DNA of 64,000 nt from contig CAYVQE010000016.1 in NCBI GenBank assembly GCA_964454005.1, forward strand, positions 1 to 64,000, read 5' to 3'. The position numbers were made by a program, and so were the translations under genes. Below the pieces are notes generated by a model. The model was given only the letters and a program-made list of their open reading frames with translations. It made no database searches and was not told the origin of the DNA. Positions 33,357-42,649 of the stretch are shown here, one piece after another. Numbering within the stretch: the first letter of the stretch is position 1; every line of letters starts with the position of its first letter. This DNA comes from CAYVQE01 sp964454005 (lineage in GTDB: Bacteria; Myxococcota; B64-G9).

Positions 33357-35717
33357 TCACTCCGCGGCCAAGTGCTCGATCACGTCGATCACGCTGTCGG
33401 GGTTGAGCGAGATCGAGTCGATGCCGGCGTCGACCAGGAAACGGGCGAAGTCCGGGTAGTCGCTGGGGGCCTGGCCGCAGATGCCCACCGTGCAGTCGTG
33501 CCGGTGGGCGCGGTCGATCACCTGGGCGACGGCGCGCTCGACCGCCGGATGGCGTTCGTCGAACAGCGCGCTGAGTTCCTCGCTGTCGCGATCGACGCCC
33601 AGGATCAGCTGGGTCAGATCGTTGCTGCCGATGGAGAAGCCGTCGAAGCGCTCGGCGAACTGCTCGGCCAGCAGCACGTTGGAGGGCACCTCGCACATCA
33701 TGTACAGCTTCAGCCCGGCGTCGCCGCGGCGCAGCCCGTTGTCGGCCAGCACCGCGATCACCCGGTCGGCCTCCTCGGGGGTGCGCACGAAGGGCAGCAT
33801 CACGGCCACGTTGTCCAGGCCCAGCTGCTCGCGGGCCCGCTTGACCGCCCGGCACTCCAGCTCGAAGCCGTCGCGGTAGGCGTCGCTGGTGTAGCGCGAC
33901 ACGCCGCGGAAGCCGAGCATGGGGTTTTCCTCGTGGGGCTCGAAGCCGGCCCCGCCGATCAGCGCGGCGTACTCGTTGGTCTTGAAATCGCTCAGCCGCA
34001 CGATGACCGGGTCGGGGTGCTGGGTGGCGGCCAGCGCGGCGATGCCGCGGGCCAGGTGCTCGACGAAGTAGGCCGTCTTGTCCCGGTAGCCGCGGGTGAT
34101 CTCGGCGATGCGTTCGCGGTCCGCGCCCGGGTCGAGCTGGTCGAAGCGGGTCAGCGCCAGCGGGTGGATCTTGATCACGTTGTTGATGATGACCTCCAGC
34201 CGGGCCAGTCCGATGCCGGCCACCGGCAGCCGCCACCAGCGCACCGCCGCCTCCGGGTTGGCGGCGTTGATCATCAAGCGCACCGGGGCGGCGGGCAGCT
34301 CGGCCAGATCGATCTGGCGCTGCTCGAACTCGAGTTCGCCGTCGTAGACCCGGCCGGTCTCGCCCTCGGCGCAGGAGATGGTCACCTGCTGCCCGTCGTC
34401 CAGCCGCTCGACCGCGTCGCCGGCGCCCACGATGGCCGGCAAGCCCAGCTCGCGGCTGACGATGGCGGCGTGGCTGGTGCGCCCGCCGTGATCGGTGACG
34501 ATGGCCGCGGCCTGCTTCATGATCGGCACCCAGTCCGGGTCGGTGCGGTCGGTCACCAGCACGTCGCCCGCGGCGAAGCGGTCCATCTCGTCGGGCCCGC
34601 CCAGCAGCTTGACCGGCCCGGCGGCGATGGCCTCGCCCACGGCCAGGCCCTCGACCAGCACCCGGCCCCGTTCGGTCAGGCGGTAGGTCTGCAGCGCCCC
34701 GGCCGCCTTCTGCGACTGCACCGTCTCCGGCCGGGCCTGGACGCAGTACAGCTCGCCGGTGTCGCCGTCGCGGGCCCACTCCATGTCCATCGGCTGCTCG
34801 TAATGGCGCTCGATGGCCACCGCCCAGCGGGCCAGCTCGAGGATGTCCGCGTCGGCCAGGACGAAGTCCCGCGCCTGGCGGGCCGGGGTGTCGACGGTGC
34901 GCGTGTTGGCGCTGCCGCCGGCGGCGTAGACCATCTTCTTCTCCTTGGCGCCGCGGTGCTTGCGCACGATGGGCAGGGTGCCCTCGCGCTCCAGGGCGGG
35001 TTTGAACACGGCGTACTCGTCCGGGTTGACCGTGCCCTGGACCACCAGCTCGCCCAGGCCCCAGGCGGCGTTGATCACCACCAGGTTCGGAAAGCCCGAG
35101 TCGGTGTCGATCGAGAACATCACCCCTGCGCCGCCCTTGTCGGCGCGCACCATCTTCTGCACCCCCACCGACAGGGCCACCTGCAGGTGGTCGAAGCCCT
35201 GCTCGCGGCGGTAGGCGATGGCCCGATCGGTGAACAGCGAGGCATAGCAGTCGCGGCAGGCCTCCAGCAGGTCGGCGGCGCCGCGCACGTTGAGGAAGGT
35301 CTCCTGCTGGCCGGCGAAGCTGGCCTGGGGCAAATCCTCGGCGGTGGCCGAGGAACGCACCGCCACCGCCACCTCGTCGGCCTCGTTGCGCTGCGACAGC
35401 TCGGCATAGGCCTCGCGGATGGACGCGGCGATCTCCTCCGGGAACCAGGCGTCGCGGAAGGCGCGCCGCACCGCCCGGCCCACCTCGGCCAGCGGCCGGT
35501 CGTCATCGAGCCCGGCCAGCAGCTCGGCCAGGCGCTGCTCGAGCTGGTTGTGCTCCAAAAAGGCGCGGTAGGCCGCGGCCGTGGTAGCGAAGCCGCCGGG
35601 CACGCGCACGCCCTGCTGGCGCAAAGCGCCGATCATCTCGCCCAGCGAGGCGTTCTTGCCACCCACCTGGGCGGTGTCGTCCTTGTTCAGATCCTCGAAC
35701 CAGCGCACGTAGGCCAT
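33357..35717 (-). CDS. ppsA: Phosphoenolpyruvate synthase
   Basis: 786 residues, usual length. It makes PEP, AMP and phosphate from pyruvate and ATP (gluconeogenesis). N-terminal ATP-binding domain (GGKNASLGEMIGAL, VAVRSSATAEDLPQASFAGQ), swivelling domain with the phospho-His in GGRTSHAAIVSRELGLPAIV, and PEP/pyruvate domain (GSNDLTQLILGVDRD, GICGQAPSDYPDFARFLVDA). ATG at 35717 preceded by AGGAAGGACC. It precedes a proton ATPase, which may link carbon flux to energy coupling (inference). Confidence 0.96.
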   Translation of the reverse strand: MAYVRWFEDLNKDDTAQVGGKNASLGEMIGALRQQGVRVPGGFATTAAAYRAFLEHNQLEQRLAELLAGLDDDRPLAEVGRAVRRAFRDAWFPEEIAASIREAYAELSQRNEADEVAVAVRSSATAEDLPQASFAGQQETFLNVRGAADLLEACRDCYASLFTDRAIAYRREQGFDHLQVALSVGVQKMVRADKGGAGVMFSIDTDSGFPNLVVINAAWGLGELVVQGTVNPDEYAVFKPALEREGTLPIVRKHRGAKEKKMVYAAGGSANTRTVDTPARQARDFVLADADILELARWAVAIERHYEQPMDMEWARDGDTGELYCVQARPETVQSQKAAGALQTYRLTERGRVLVEGLAVGEAIAAGPVKLLGGPDEMDRFAAGDVLVTDRTDPDWVPIMKQAAAIVTDHGGRTSHAAIVSRELGLPAIVGAGDAVERLDDGQQVTISCAEGETGRVYDGELEFEQRQIDLAELPAAPVRLMINAANPEAAVRWWRLPVAGIGLARLEVIINNVIKIHPLALTRFDQLDPGADRERIAEITRGYRDKTAYFVEHLARGIAALAATQHPDPVIVRLSDFKTNEYAALIGGAGFEPHEENPMLGFRGVSRYTSDAYRDGFELECRAVKRAREQLGLDNVAVMLPFVRTPEEADRVIAVLADNGLRRGDAGLKLYMMCEVPSNVLLAEQFAERFDGFSIGSNDLTQLILGVDRDSEELSALFDERHPAVERAVAQVIDRAHRHDCTVGICGQAPSDYPDFARFLVDAGIDSISLNPDSVIDVIEHLAAE

Positions 35718-35796
35718 GGCACGGTCCTTCCTGCGGGCCCGGCGACCGCCGGCCCGGGTTTGCAAGTCGGTTCGAACAAGCCTGGAAACTTTTGCG

Positions 35797-36141
35797 CTAG
35801 CGCTGCTTCTCGAACTGCTCGAGCGCCTCGAGCGCCTCGCAGGCGTATACCACCGCCGGGCCGCCGCCCATCAGCACGGCCACACCCAGCGTCTCGGCGA
35901 TCTCGGCCCGGCTGGCGCCGGCCTCCAGCGCATCGTGGACATGGAAGGCGATGCAGCCGTCGCAGCGCACCGTCACCGCGATCCCCAGCGCGATCAGCTC
36001 CTTGAACTTGCACGAGATGTCCCCTTCGCGGGTCGCGCACTGGTGCAGGCCCATGAACGACTTCATGGCCTCGGGAATCTCCTTGCCCAACTCGCCCATC
36101 CGCTGCTGCAGCTCCTGGTAGTGTCTGGGAAAATCCTTCAC
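35797..36141 (-). CDS. AhpD-like carboxymuconolactone decarboxylase family protein
   Basis: 114 residues of the AhpD/CMD fold. The redox/proton-relay motif ExxxCxxCxxxH is present as a variant: CDGCIAFHVHDALEAGA with a Cys pair and His. Such proteins act as alkylhydroperoxidase-type reductants or decarboxylases. The GTG at 36141 has the right spacing from AGGAGGTG; the GTG at 36147 sits on the Shine-Dalgarno itself. Reads toward ppsA with 79 nt between them. Confidence 0.86.
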   Translation of the reverse strand: MKDFPRHYQELQQRMGELGKEIPEAMKSFMGLHQCATREGDISCKFKELIALGIAVTVRCDGCIAFHVHDALEAGASRAEIAETLGVAVLMGGGPAVVYACEALEALEQFEKQR

Positions 36142-36496
36142 GATCACACCTCCTGGTCGTGGCCGTCATTCTCCGGCTCCAGTTCCGGCGCACTATCAAG
36201 CAATCCGTGTGCCACCGCCGCCGCCAGCGACCAGGGACTGCGAGCGGCCGCGGGCGCCAGACACCCGCGGCCGATTCCATCTGAGCCGGGAAGTTCGCGC
36301 CCCAAGGGCGCGTTTCGAGCCATCCAGAACGAGGGGTCTCCGCTCAGCGGCGCTTGGCCCATGGCGGACGCGATGGCCGCTGCAGTGGGCCCGGATCGGC
36401 ATGCACGGGCGAGCCGTTTATACTACAATCATCTCGGCCCGCAGCCGAGCGCTGCCGGGCCGGGACTGCTATATCGCGCTGCGATGGGAGACGCCG
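36142..36496. other. 355-nt divergent intergenic region
   Basis: No gene is visible. It contains a perfect 10-bp hairpin at 36245-36273 and a second one, CGCGCCC-CAA-GGGCGCG, at 36296-36312 followed by TTT. TATACT/TACAAT hexamers at 36419-36429 may be the -10 of the plus-strand gene at 36497, but no good -35 is present. Confidence 0.5.
36245..36273. repeat. Perfect 10-bp inverted repeat in intergenic region
   Basis: CGGCCGCGGG - 9-nt loop CGCCAGACA - CCCGCGGCCG. No T tract follows, so an operator, RNA structure or mobile palindrome is as likely as a terminator. Confidence 0.55.
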
Positions 36497-37624
36497 ATGG
36501 GAGTGGACAAGAGTTGGCCGGCGCATGCGGGATTCGGCGGCGGGGGCAAGTGGATCATCGGGGTGGTGCTGGTCCTCGTCCTCGGCGGCGCGCTGGTGGG
36601 GGTGCTGTTCGCCAGCGGGGTGATCGACCCCGGCGCAGGCGGCGGGCTGCAGCGCATCCTGCCCTTCGTCATCGGACCGGTGGTGCTGCTGGCGGTGATC
36701 GTGCCGCTGCTGCTCACCCGCCGCGGCGGCGGGCGCGTCGCGCTGGAGGGCGACCGGCTGCTGATCGCCGACAAGCGCGGCCGGCGCGAGCTGCCGCTGG
36801 CCGACCTGGAGCTGTCGCTGGGCAAGCTGTTCGCCGGCGGCCAGTACATGGGCTCGCTGTGCCATCTGCACTCGACGCGCGACCAACAGACCGTCCACCT
36901 GCTGGGCAGCGGGGTGGAGCTGCCGGCCGAGCGATACGACGCGGCCGACAGCAATCGCTACCGCTTCGATTACGCGCTGGAAGGCGACGCCTTCCGCGAG
37001 CTGGTCGAGGCGCTGCAGGCGGGCGGGCTGCAGCCGGCGCGCCGGGGGCCGGCCGCTGCGGCCGCCCGGCCGGCCGCGGCCGGCGAGCAGGTCTTCGATG
37101 CGGTGGCCGACCCGAGCCGCAACGTGTTCAAGATCGTGGCGCTGAGCTTCGGCGCGGTCATGTTCGTCGGCATCCTCGGCGCGGTGGCCCAGTCGCTGCT
37201 GCGCGATGCCGGCGGCGCCGATGCCACCACCATCGGCGTGGTCATGTCGGTGCTGGGCATCGGCCTGCCGGCCGCGGTGATCTTCTTCATGTTCCGCCGC
37301 GGCCGGGGCAAGACCATCCTGCGGCTGTCCGACCAGGCCGTCGCGCTCGAGCGCGGCGGGGCCGAGCGGTTCCGCGTCGAGCTGCCGGCCGCGGAGCTCA
37401 CGCCCCTGCTGTGGCGCACCTCGAGCCGCTACGGCAGCCACAACCAGGGCCCGGCGGTGCGCCTGCACGACCGCACCGGCAAGAAGCTGACCCTGGGCGT
37501 TCGCGATCCCAGCCAGGCCCCGGCCAGCGCGGCCAAGAAGGTCGGCACGGTCGACTACGTGCTCAGCGCCGACGCCGGCCGCGCCCTGCTGGCGCTGCTG
37601 GACCAGCGGCGCGGGCCGGCCTGA
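36497..37624 (+). CDS. Membrane protein with repeated two-TM halves, unknown function
   Basis: 375 residues. Two membrane segments (WIIGVVLVLVLGGALVGVLF, ILPFVIGPVVLLAVIVPLLL) precede a soluble PH-like part (GDRLLIADKRGRRELPLADL), and then a second pair of membrane segments and another soluble part (LSDQAVALERGGAERFRVEL) follow. The two halves look like an internal duplication. ATG at 36497 follows GGGAGACG. Its TGA overlaps an ATG near the start of the amidase gene, suggesting co-translation. Confidence 0.75.
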   Translation: MGVDKSWPAHAGFGGGGKWIIGVVLVLVLGGALVGVLFASGVIDPGAGGGLQRILPFVIGPVVLLAVIVPLLLTRRGGGRVALEGDRLLIADKRGRRELPLADLELSLGKLFAGGQYMGSLCHLHSTRDQQTVHLLGSGVELPAERYDAADSNRYRFDYALEGDAFRELVEALQAGGLQPARRGPAAAAARPAAAGEQVFDAVADPSRNVFKIVALSFGAVMFVGILGAVAQSLLRDAGGADATTIGVVMSVLGIGLPAAVIFFMFRRGRGKTILRLSDQAVALERGGAERFRVELPAAELTPLLWRTSSRYGSHNQGPAVRLHDRTGKKLTLGVRDPSQAPASAAKKVGTVDYVLSADAGRALLALLDQRRGPA

Positions 37625-37644
37625 TGCCGCGGCGAGGAGCGAGC

Positions 37645-40502
37645 ATGATCCGGCTCGGGCTGAGCGGTCTGCTGCTGTCGGCCCTGTGCGCCGGCCCGGC
37701 GCAGGCCGGCGCGCTGGCCGAGGCGCTGCGGCCCGAGCTACCCGCCGGGATGGACCTGATCGCGGTCGAGGTCGACCACGGCGTGCTGCGGCTGGTGCTC
37801 GGCGGCGCGGTCGAGCAGCTGCGCGGCCGCGAGCTGGCGCGTGAGGACCTGGTGCGCCACCTGCTGTGGGCCGGCCGCCGCGTGCGGCCCGGGCTGGCCG
37901 GCATCGACGTGCGGGTCGAGCGCGGCGGGCGACGGCGGCCGCTGTGGAGCGTGCTGCGCGACCCGCGCGAGGCGGAGGTCATCGCCGCGCTGCGGGCCCG
38001 CGGTCGCCCGCCGCCCGAGCGGGTGCTGCGCGGCCTGCCGCCCGAGGCGCTGCCCTACGGCGGCAGCCTGCTCGGGCGCACCATCGCGCTCAGCCCGGGC
38101 CACGGCTGGAGCTACGACGGCGGCTGGCGCTTCCAGCGGCCGCTGATCAACATTCCCGGCTGCGCCACCTGCCTGGGCATCGTCGAGGATCTGTCCAACG
38201 CCCAGATCGTCAACCGCTACCTGATCCCGCACCTGCTGCGCGCCGGGGCCAGCGTCTGGTCGGTGCGCGAGCGCGACCCGTCCAGCTTCGAGCGCATCGT
38301 CGAGGCCGGCGATGCGGGCGCGATCGCCCAGGGGCCCTGGCAGCCCGGCGACAGCCCGGGCGGTCTCGGCGGCGACTACCTGGTGCTGCCGGCCGAACAG
38401 CCCGGTCGCCTGCTCTTCCCGCTGGAGCCCGAGGTGCCCGGCCGCTACTGGGTCTCGCTGTGGCAGGTGGCCGGCGGCAACCGGGTGGCCGACGCCCGCG
38501 TGCGCATCCACCACCGCGGTGGCACGGCCGAGCTGCAGCTCGACCAGCGCCGCGACGGCTCGCGCTGGATCCACCTGGGCGCCTGGCGCTTCGGCACTGC
38601 GGGCGGGGCGCTGGAACTCGGCGCCGGCCCGGGCGCCGCGGCCGGCCAGTACCTGATCGCCGACGCGGTTCGCCTCGGCGGCGGCTTCGACGAACAGCGG
38701 GTGGCCGACGAACCGGCGAACAAACCGCGCTGGATGATGAACGCCCTGCTGGGCCTGCCCTATTTGGGCCTGCCCGAGTGGGCGTCGACCGGCTCGGACG
38801 TGACCGTGCGACCGGCCTATGCCGAGTGGCAGGGCGCCGACGCCTACCTGTCGCTGCACTCCAACGCCTCGGGCGGCAGCACCAGCGCGGCCTCGGGCAC
38901 CTCGACCTACCGCTTCAGCTGCCTCGACTACCCCGACCACTCGGCCGCGCCGGACCCGGCCCTGTGCGACGACCCGCCCGGCTCGGACGCGCTGCAGCGC
39001 GCGGTGCACCAGGCCATCATCGAGACGCTGCGCCAACGCTGGGACCCCAACTGGCGCGACCGCGGCCGGCTGGTGGCCAACTTCGGCGAGATGCGCGTGC
39101 TCGACGCCATCCCGGGCGCGCTGGTCGAGTCGGCCTTCCACGACGGCGTGGAGCGGGCCGGGCCCGAGATGCGCATGCCCGACAACCAGGCGCTGCAGGA
39201 TCCGCGCTTCCGCCGCTGGCTGGGCTACGCCCTGTACGCCGGGCTGGNNNNNNNNNNNNNNNNNNNNNNNNNNNNNNNNNNNNNNNNNNNNNNNNNNNNN
39301 NNNNNNNNNNNNNNNNNNNNNNNNNNNNNNNNNNNNNNNNNNNNNNNGCGGCGCTCAACGCCGGCGGCGAGGGCCCGCCCTCGGAACTGGCCGCGGCGCG
39401 CTACCGCGGCCGCGGCTGCCCGGCCGATGTGCTGCTGGTGGCGGGCTTCGACCGCCAGGACGCCTTCATCGGCGACGGGCGCAACCGGCGCGACCAGGCC
39501 TGGGCCCACGCCGCGGCCGTCGCCGGCAGCGAGCGGCCCCTCTACCTCGACTTCGCCGCCAACGAATGCGTGGCCGACGGCCGGGTGGCCCTGGCCGACT
39601 ACGCCGCGGCGATCTGGATCCTGGGCGAGGAATCGACCGCCGACGAGACCTTCTCGGCCGACGAGCAGGCCGCCGTGCGCACCTACCTCGACAGCGGCGG
39701 CGCCCTGCTGGCCAGCGGCGCCGAGATCGGCTGGGACCTGGTCGAACGCGGCGCCGGCGCCGACAGCGCCTTTTTCGCCGCTGCATTCGGGGCTCGCTAT
39801 GCGGCCGACGACGCCGAGACCTACGCCGCCGCGGGCAGCGGCGCCTTCGCGGCGTTGGGCGCGCTGGCCTTCGACGACGGCAGCGCCGCCATCTACCCGG
39901 TGGAGTATCCCGACGTGATCGAGCCGGCCGGCGGCGAGCAGGTGCTGGTCTACGACAGCGGCGCCGGCGCGGCGGTGGCCTGGCAGCGCGACCCCGGCCG
40001 CAGCCTGCTGCTGGGCTTTCCGCTGGAGACCATCGTCGAGCCGTCCGCCCGCAGCCGGCTGGCCGACCTGGCGCTGACCTTCCTGCTGCCCGATCTGCGG
40101 CCCGACGACTACGACGCCGACGGCCTGCCCGACGCCTGGGAGCACGCCCACGGCACCGACCCGCTGCAGCCCTCGGCCGACGCCGACCCGGACGGCGATG
40201 GCCTGAGCAACGCCGAGGAGTACGCCCGCGGCAGCGACCCGCAACAAGCCGAGGGCGGCGGCGACGGCGGCAGCGGCGACGGCGGCCCGCCGGCCGGCGG
40301 CGGCGGAGGCGGCGGCTGCGGCTGCTCCAGCAGCACCGCCCCGGGCGGCAGCGCCCTCGGGTTCCTCCTGCTCTGGCTGGCCCGGGCCGGCCGGCGCCAC
40401 CGCACCAACGAACCGCTGACCATGGCCAACACCAGCTGTCGCGGTATACTGCCGGAGACCCGGAGCACGGACCGGATCGAGGAGGGAGTCCAGCATGCAT
40501 AA
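37645..40502 (+). CDS. N-acetylmuramoyl-L-alanine amidase, interrupted by assembly gap
   Basis: Signal peptide (GLSGLLLSALCAGPAQAGA), then an Amidase_3 catalytic domain: GRTIALSPGHGW and DAYLSLHSNASGG carry zinc ligands and PGALVESAFHDG holds the catalytic Glu. A golvesin-type beta domain is inserted (PGRYWVSLWQVAGGN...). After 100 N the frame continues with the end of an FN3-like domain (ALNAGGEGPPSELAAARYRG), a Rossmann-like segment, a TSP3-like Ca repeat (DADPDGDGLSNAEEYARGSD) and a MYXO-CTERM-like tail (GCGCSSSTAPGG, membrane segment, Arg cluster). The phase differs across the gap, which means nothing because the N length is arbitrary. Cleaves peptidoglycan stem peptides. The C-terminus runs 30 residues past the sorting signal into the next gene. 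Confidence 0.82.
39248..39347. other. Assembly gap (100 N)
   Basis: Run of exactly 100 N, a conventional placeholder for unknown length; it interrupts the amidase gene. Confidence 0.98.
40445..40450 (+). promoter_or_regulatory. Possible -10 element for the serine hydrolase gene
   Basis: TATACT within the 3' end of the amidase gene, 44 nt before the next ATG. No convincing -35. Confidence 0.3.
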
Positions 40503-42519
40503 CCGATCGCTACCGAAGCTGCTCTGCATCTGTTCGCTGGCATTGGCGCTGGGTTGCGCCGGGGAGCGTGGTGCGCTGCGGCCGGGGATGGAGGCCGGCT
40601 GCACTGCGCTGCGGGTGCAGGGGCCGGGGGCGCTGACCACCGACAGCGGACTCAGCTTCGAGGTGCCGGCCGGCTTTGCGGCCGTGGCCGAGTGCGGGGT
40701 GGTCAGCCTGGTCAGCGACGAGTTCGACCTGTGGCTGGTGGAGCTCGGCGACCTGGAGCTGGGCGCGGCCATCGACGCGGCCTGGTCGCGGGTGGCGCCC
40801 GACTTCGCCGGCCGCGTCGACAGCAGCCGCGAGCCGCCGGCCAGCCCGCCCTGGGACGCCTTCCTGATGCGCAACTACGTGGCCGACGAGGCCGAGCTGA
40901 TCGCCCAGGCGGTGGCCCGCAAGCGCGGCGACAAGGTCTACGTCCACCTGGTGCGCGCCACCGCGCCGGTGCTCGACAAGCGGGCGGCGCAAATCCGCGC
41001 CTTTATCGGCTCGATGGATGTGCCGGGCGCCGAGGAACAAGACCTGTCCGAGGCGAGCGCCGGCTCGGTGCGGGGCGAGACCGCGGCCATCGACGCCCTG
41101 ATCGCCGAGGCGCTGGCCGAGACCGGCACCCCCGGGCTGGCGCTGGCGGTGATCGAGGACGGCGCGGTGGTCTATGCCAAGGGCTACGGCGTGCGCCGGC
41201 TGGGCGAGGAGGCGGCGGTCGACGCCGACACGCTGATGATGATCGGCTCGGTGACCAAGTCGCTGACCACCCTGATGATGGCCGGCCTGGTCGATGCGGG
41301 CCAGCTCGGCTGGCAGCGCAAGGTCCAGGACGTCTACCCGCGCTTTGCCCTTGGCGACGCCGAGCTGGCCGCCCGGCTCGAGGTCCAGCACCTGGTTTGC
41401 GCCTGCGCCGGGCTGCCGCGCAAGGACATGCCCCTGATCCTGGAGTACGAGGGCAAGGGCCCCGACGACGTGTTCGCCGAGCTGGCGCGGATGGAGCCCA
41501 GCACCGGGTTCAAGGAGACCTTCCAGTACCAGAACCACATGGTGGCCGCCGGCGGCTACGTGTCCGCGCTGGCGGTGGCGCCCGAGGCCGACCCCGGCGC
41601 GACCTACCGCGCCCTGATGCGCCAGCGCGTCTTTGAGCCCATGGGCATGCCGCGCACCACCCTGGCGCTGGAGCGGGCGGTGGCCGACGCCAACCACGCC
41701 CGGCCGCACGCCCAGGCGCTGGACGGCAGCCACCAGCGCATCGCGCTGGATCACGAGCGCTTCGCCGACTACGTGGCGCCTGCCGGCGCCGTCTGGTCCT
41801 CGGCCGCCGAGATGGCCCGCTACGTCATCACCGAGATGAACGGCGGTCGGGCGCCGGACGGCACCCGGGTGGTGTCGCGGGCCGCACTGGAGAAGCGCTG
41901 GCAGCCGCAGGTCACCATGGCCAAAGACGTGACCTACGGGCTGGGTTGGGTGCGGGCGAAGCAGAAGGGCCTGCGGCTGCTCACCCACGGCGGCGGCACC
42001 ATGGGCTTCGCCACCAAGGTGAGCTTCTACCCGGATAAGCAGCGCGGCTTCGTCATGCTCAGCAACGGCACCGGCGGCCACCTGGTCGCGGGCATCGTCG
42101 CCCGGCGCCTGTTCGAGATCTGGTTCGGCGGCGACGAGAAGGTGGCCGAGCAGCTGGCCTACGCGGTCGAGGCCCAGCGCCAGGAGCGGGCCAAGGCGCT
42201 CGAGCGCTGCAGCCGGCCGGCGGCCGACTGGATCGCGCCGTTGCTCGGCGACCACGTCCACCCCGAGCTCGGCGTGCTGAGCATCGAGCGCAGCGGCGAC
42301 GGGGTGGAGCTGGACGCCGGCAACTACCGCTCGACCCTGCTGCGCTACGACCGGCCCGACGGCAAGGTCAGCCTGACCTGCACCGACCCGCCCCTGGCCG
42401 GCATCGAGCTGGTGCTGCCGGCCGACGACGGCGGCGAAGAACCCGATACCACCCTGATCCTGACCCGCGGCCAGGAGCGCTACGAGCTGAAAAAACTCGC
42501 GCCCAGCGACGCGGGCTGA
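40495..42519 (+). CDS. Serine hydrolase lipoprotein of the class C beta-lactamase family
   Basis: 674 residues. Lipoprotein signal with Cys21 (LALALGC). After a 190-residue N-terminal domain of unknown kind comes a PF00144-type domain: the nucleophile Ser252 in SVTKS, a YxN-like YQN in FQYQNHMV, and THGGGTMGF in place of the KTG box. A C-terminal beta domain follows. Members are beta-lactamases, DD-peptidases or esterases; with an amidase gene directly upstream, a cell-wall or peptide substrate is plausible. ATG follows GAGGAGGGAGTCCAGC and overlaps the amidase 3' end by 8 nt. Confidence 0.87.
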   Translation: MHNRSLPKLLCICSLALALGCAGERGALRPGMEAGCTALRVQGPGALTTDSGLSFEVPAGFAAVAECGVVSLVSDEFDLWLVELGDLELGAAIDAAWSRVAPDFAGRVDSSREPPASPPWDAFLMRNYVADEAELIAQAVARKRGDKVYVHLVRATAPVLDKRAAQIRAFIGSMDVPGAEEQDLSEASAGSVRGETAAIDALIAEALAETGTPGLALAVIEDGAVVYAKGYGVRRLGEEAAVDADTLMMIGSVTKSLTTLMMAGLVDAGQLGWQRKVQDVYPRFALGDAELAARLEVQHLVCACAGLPRKDMPLILEYEGKGPDDVFAELARMEPSTGFKETFQYQNHMVAAGGYVSALAVAPEADPGATYRALMRQRVFEPMGMPRTTLALERAVADANHARPHAQALDGSHQRIALDHERFADYVAPAGAVWSSAAEMARYVITEMNGGRAPDGTRVVSRAALEKRWQPQVTMAKDVTYGLGWVRAKQKGLRLLTHGGGTMGFATKVSFYPDKQRGFVMLSNGTGGHLVAGIVARRLFEIWFGGDEKVAEQLAYAVEAQRQERAKALERCSRPAADWIAPLLGDHVHPELGVLSIERSGDGVELDAGNYRSTLLRYDRPDGKVSLTCTDPPLAGIELVLPADDGGEEPDTTLILTRGQERYELKKLAPSDAG

Positions 42520-42649
42520 GACCGAAGACGCGTCGTGCGCAGACCATCCATCCTCGCCGCAGCAGACCGGCGGCACGGAGCAGGGGCGAGCCTGGCAATA
42601 GCCGGCCTTGTGCAATACGCTGGTTGAATACCGTGGGAGGGGGGCGCCG

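Noticed and set aside
30814..34779. Single 1321-codon frame suggesting a PPS-ATPase fusion
   Set aside because: The upstream third is the PEP synthase gene read in another phase. The ATPase has its own ATG at 33336 and PPS has its own stop at 33357.
37645..40502. Frameshift in the amidase gene
   Set aside because: The phase change falls exactly at the 100-N placeholder whose true length is unknown, so it is not evidence of mutation.
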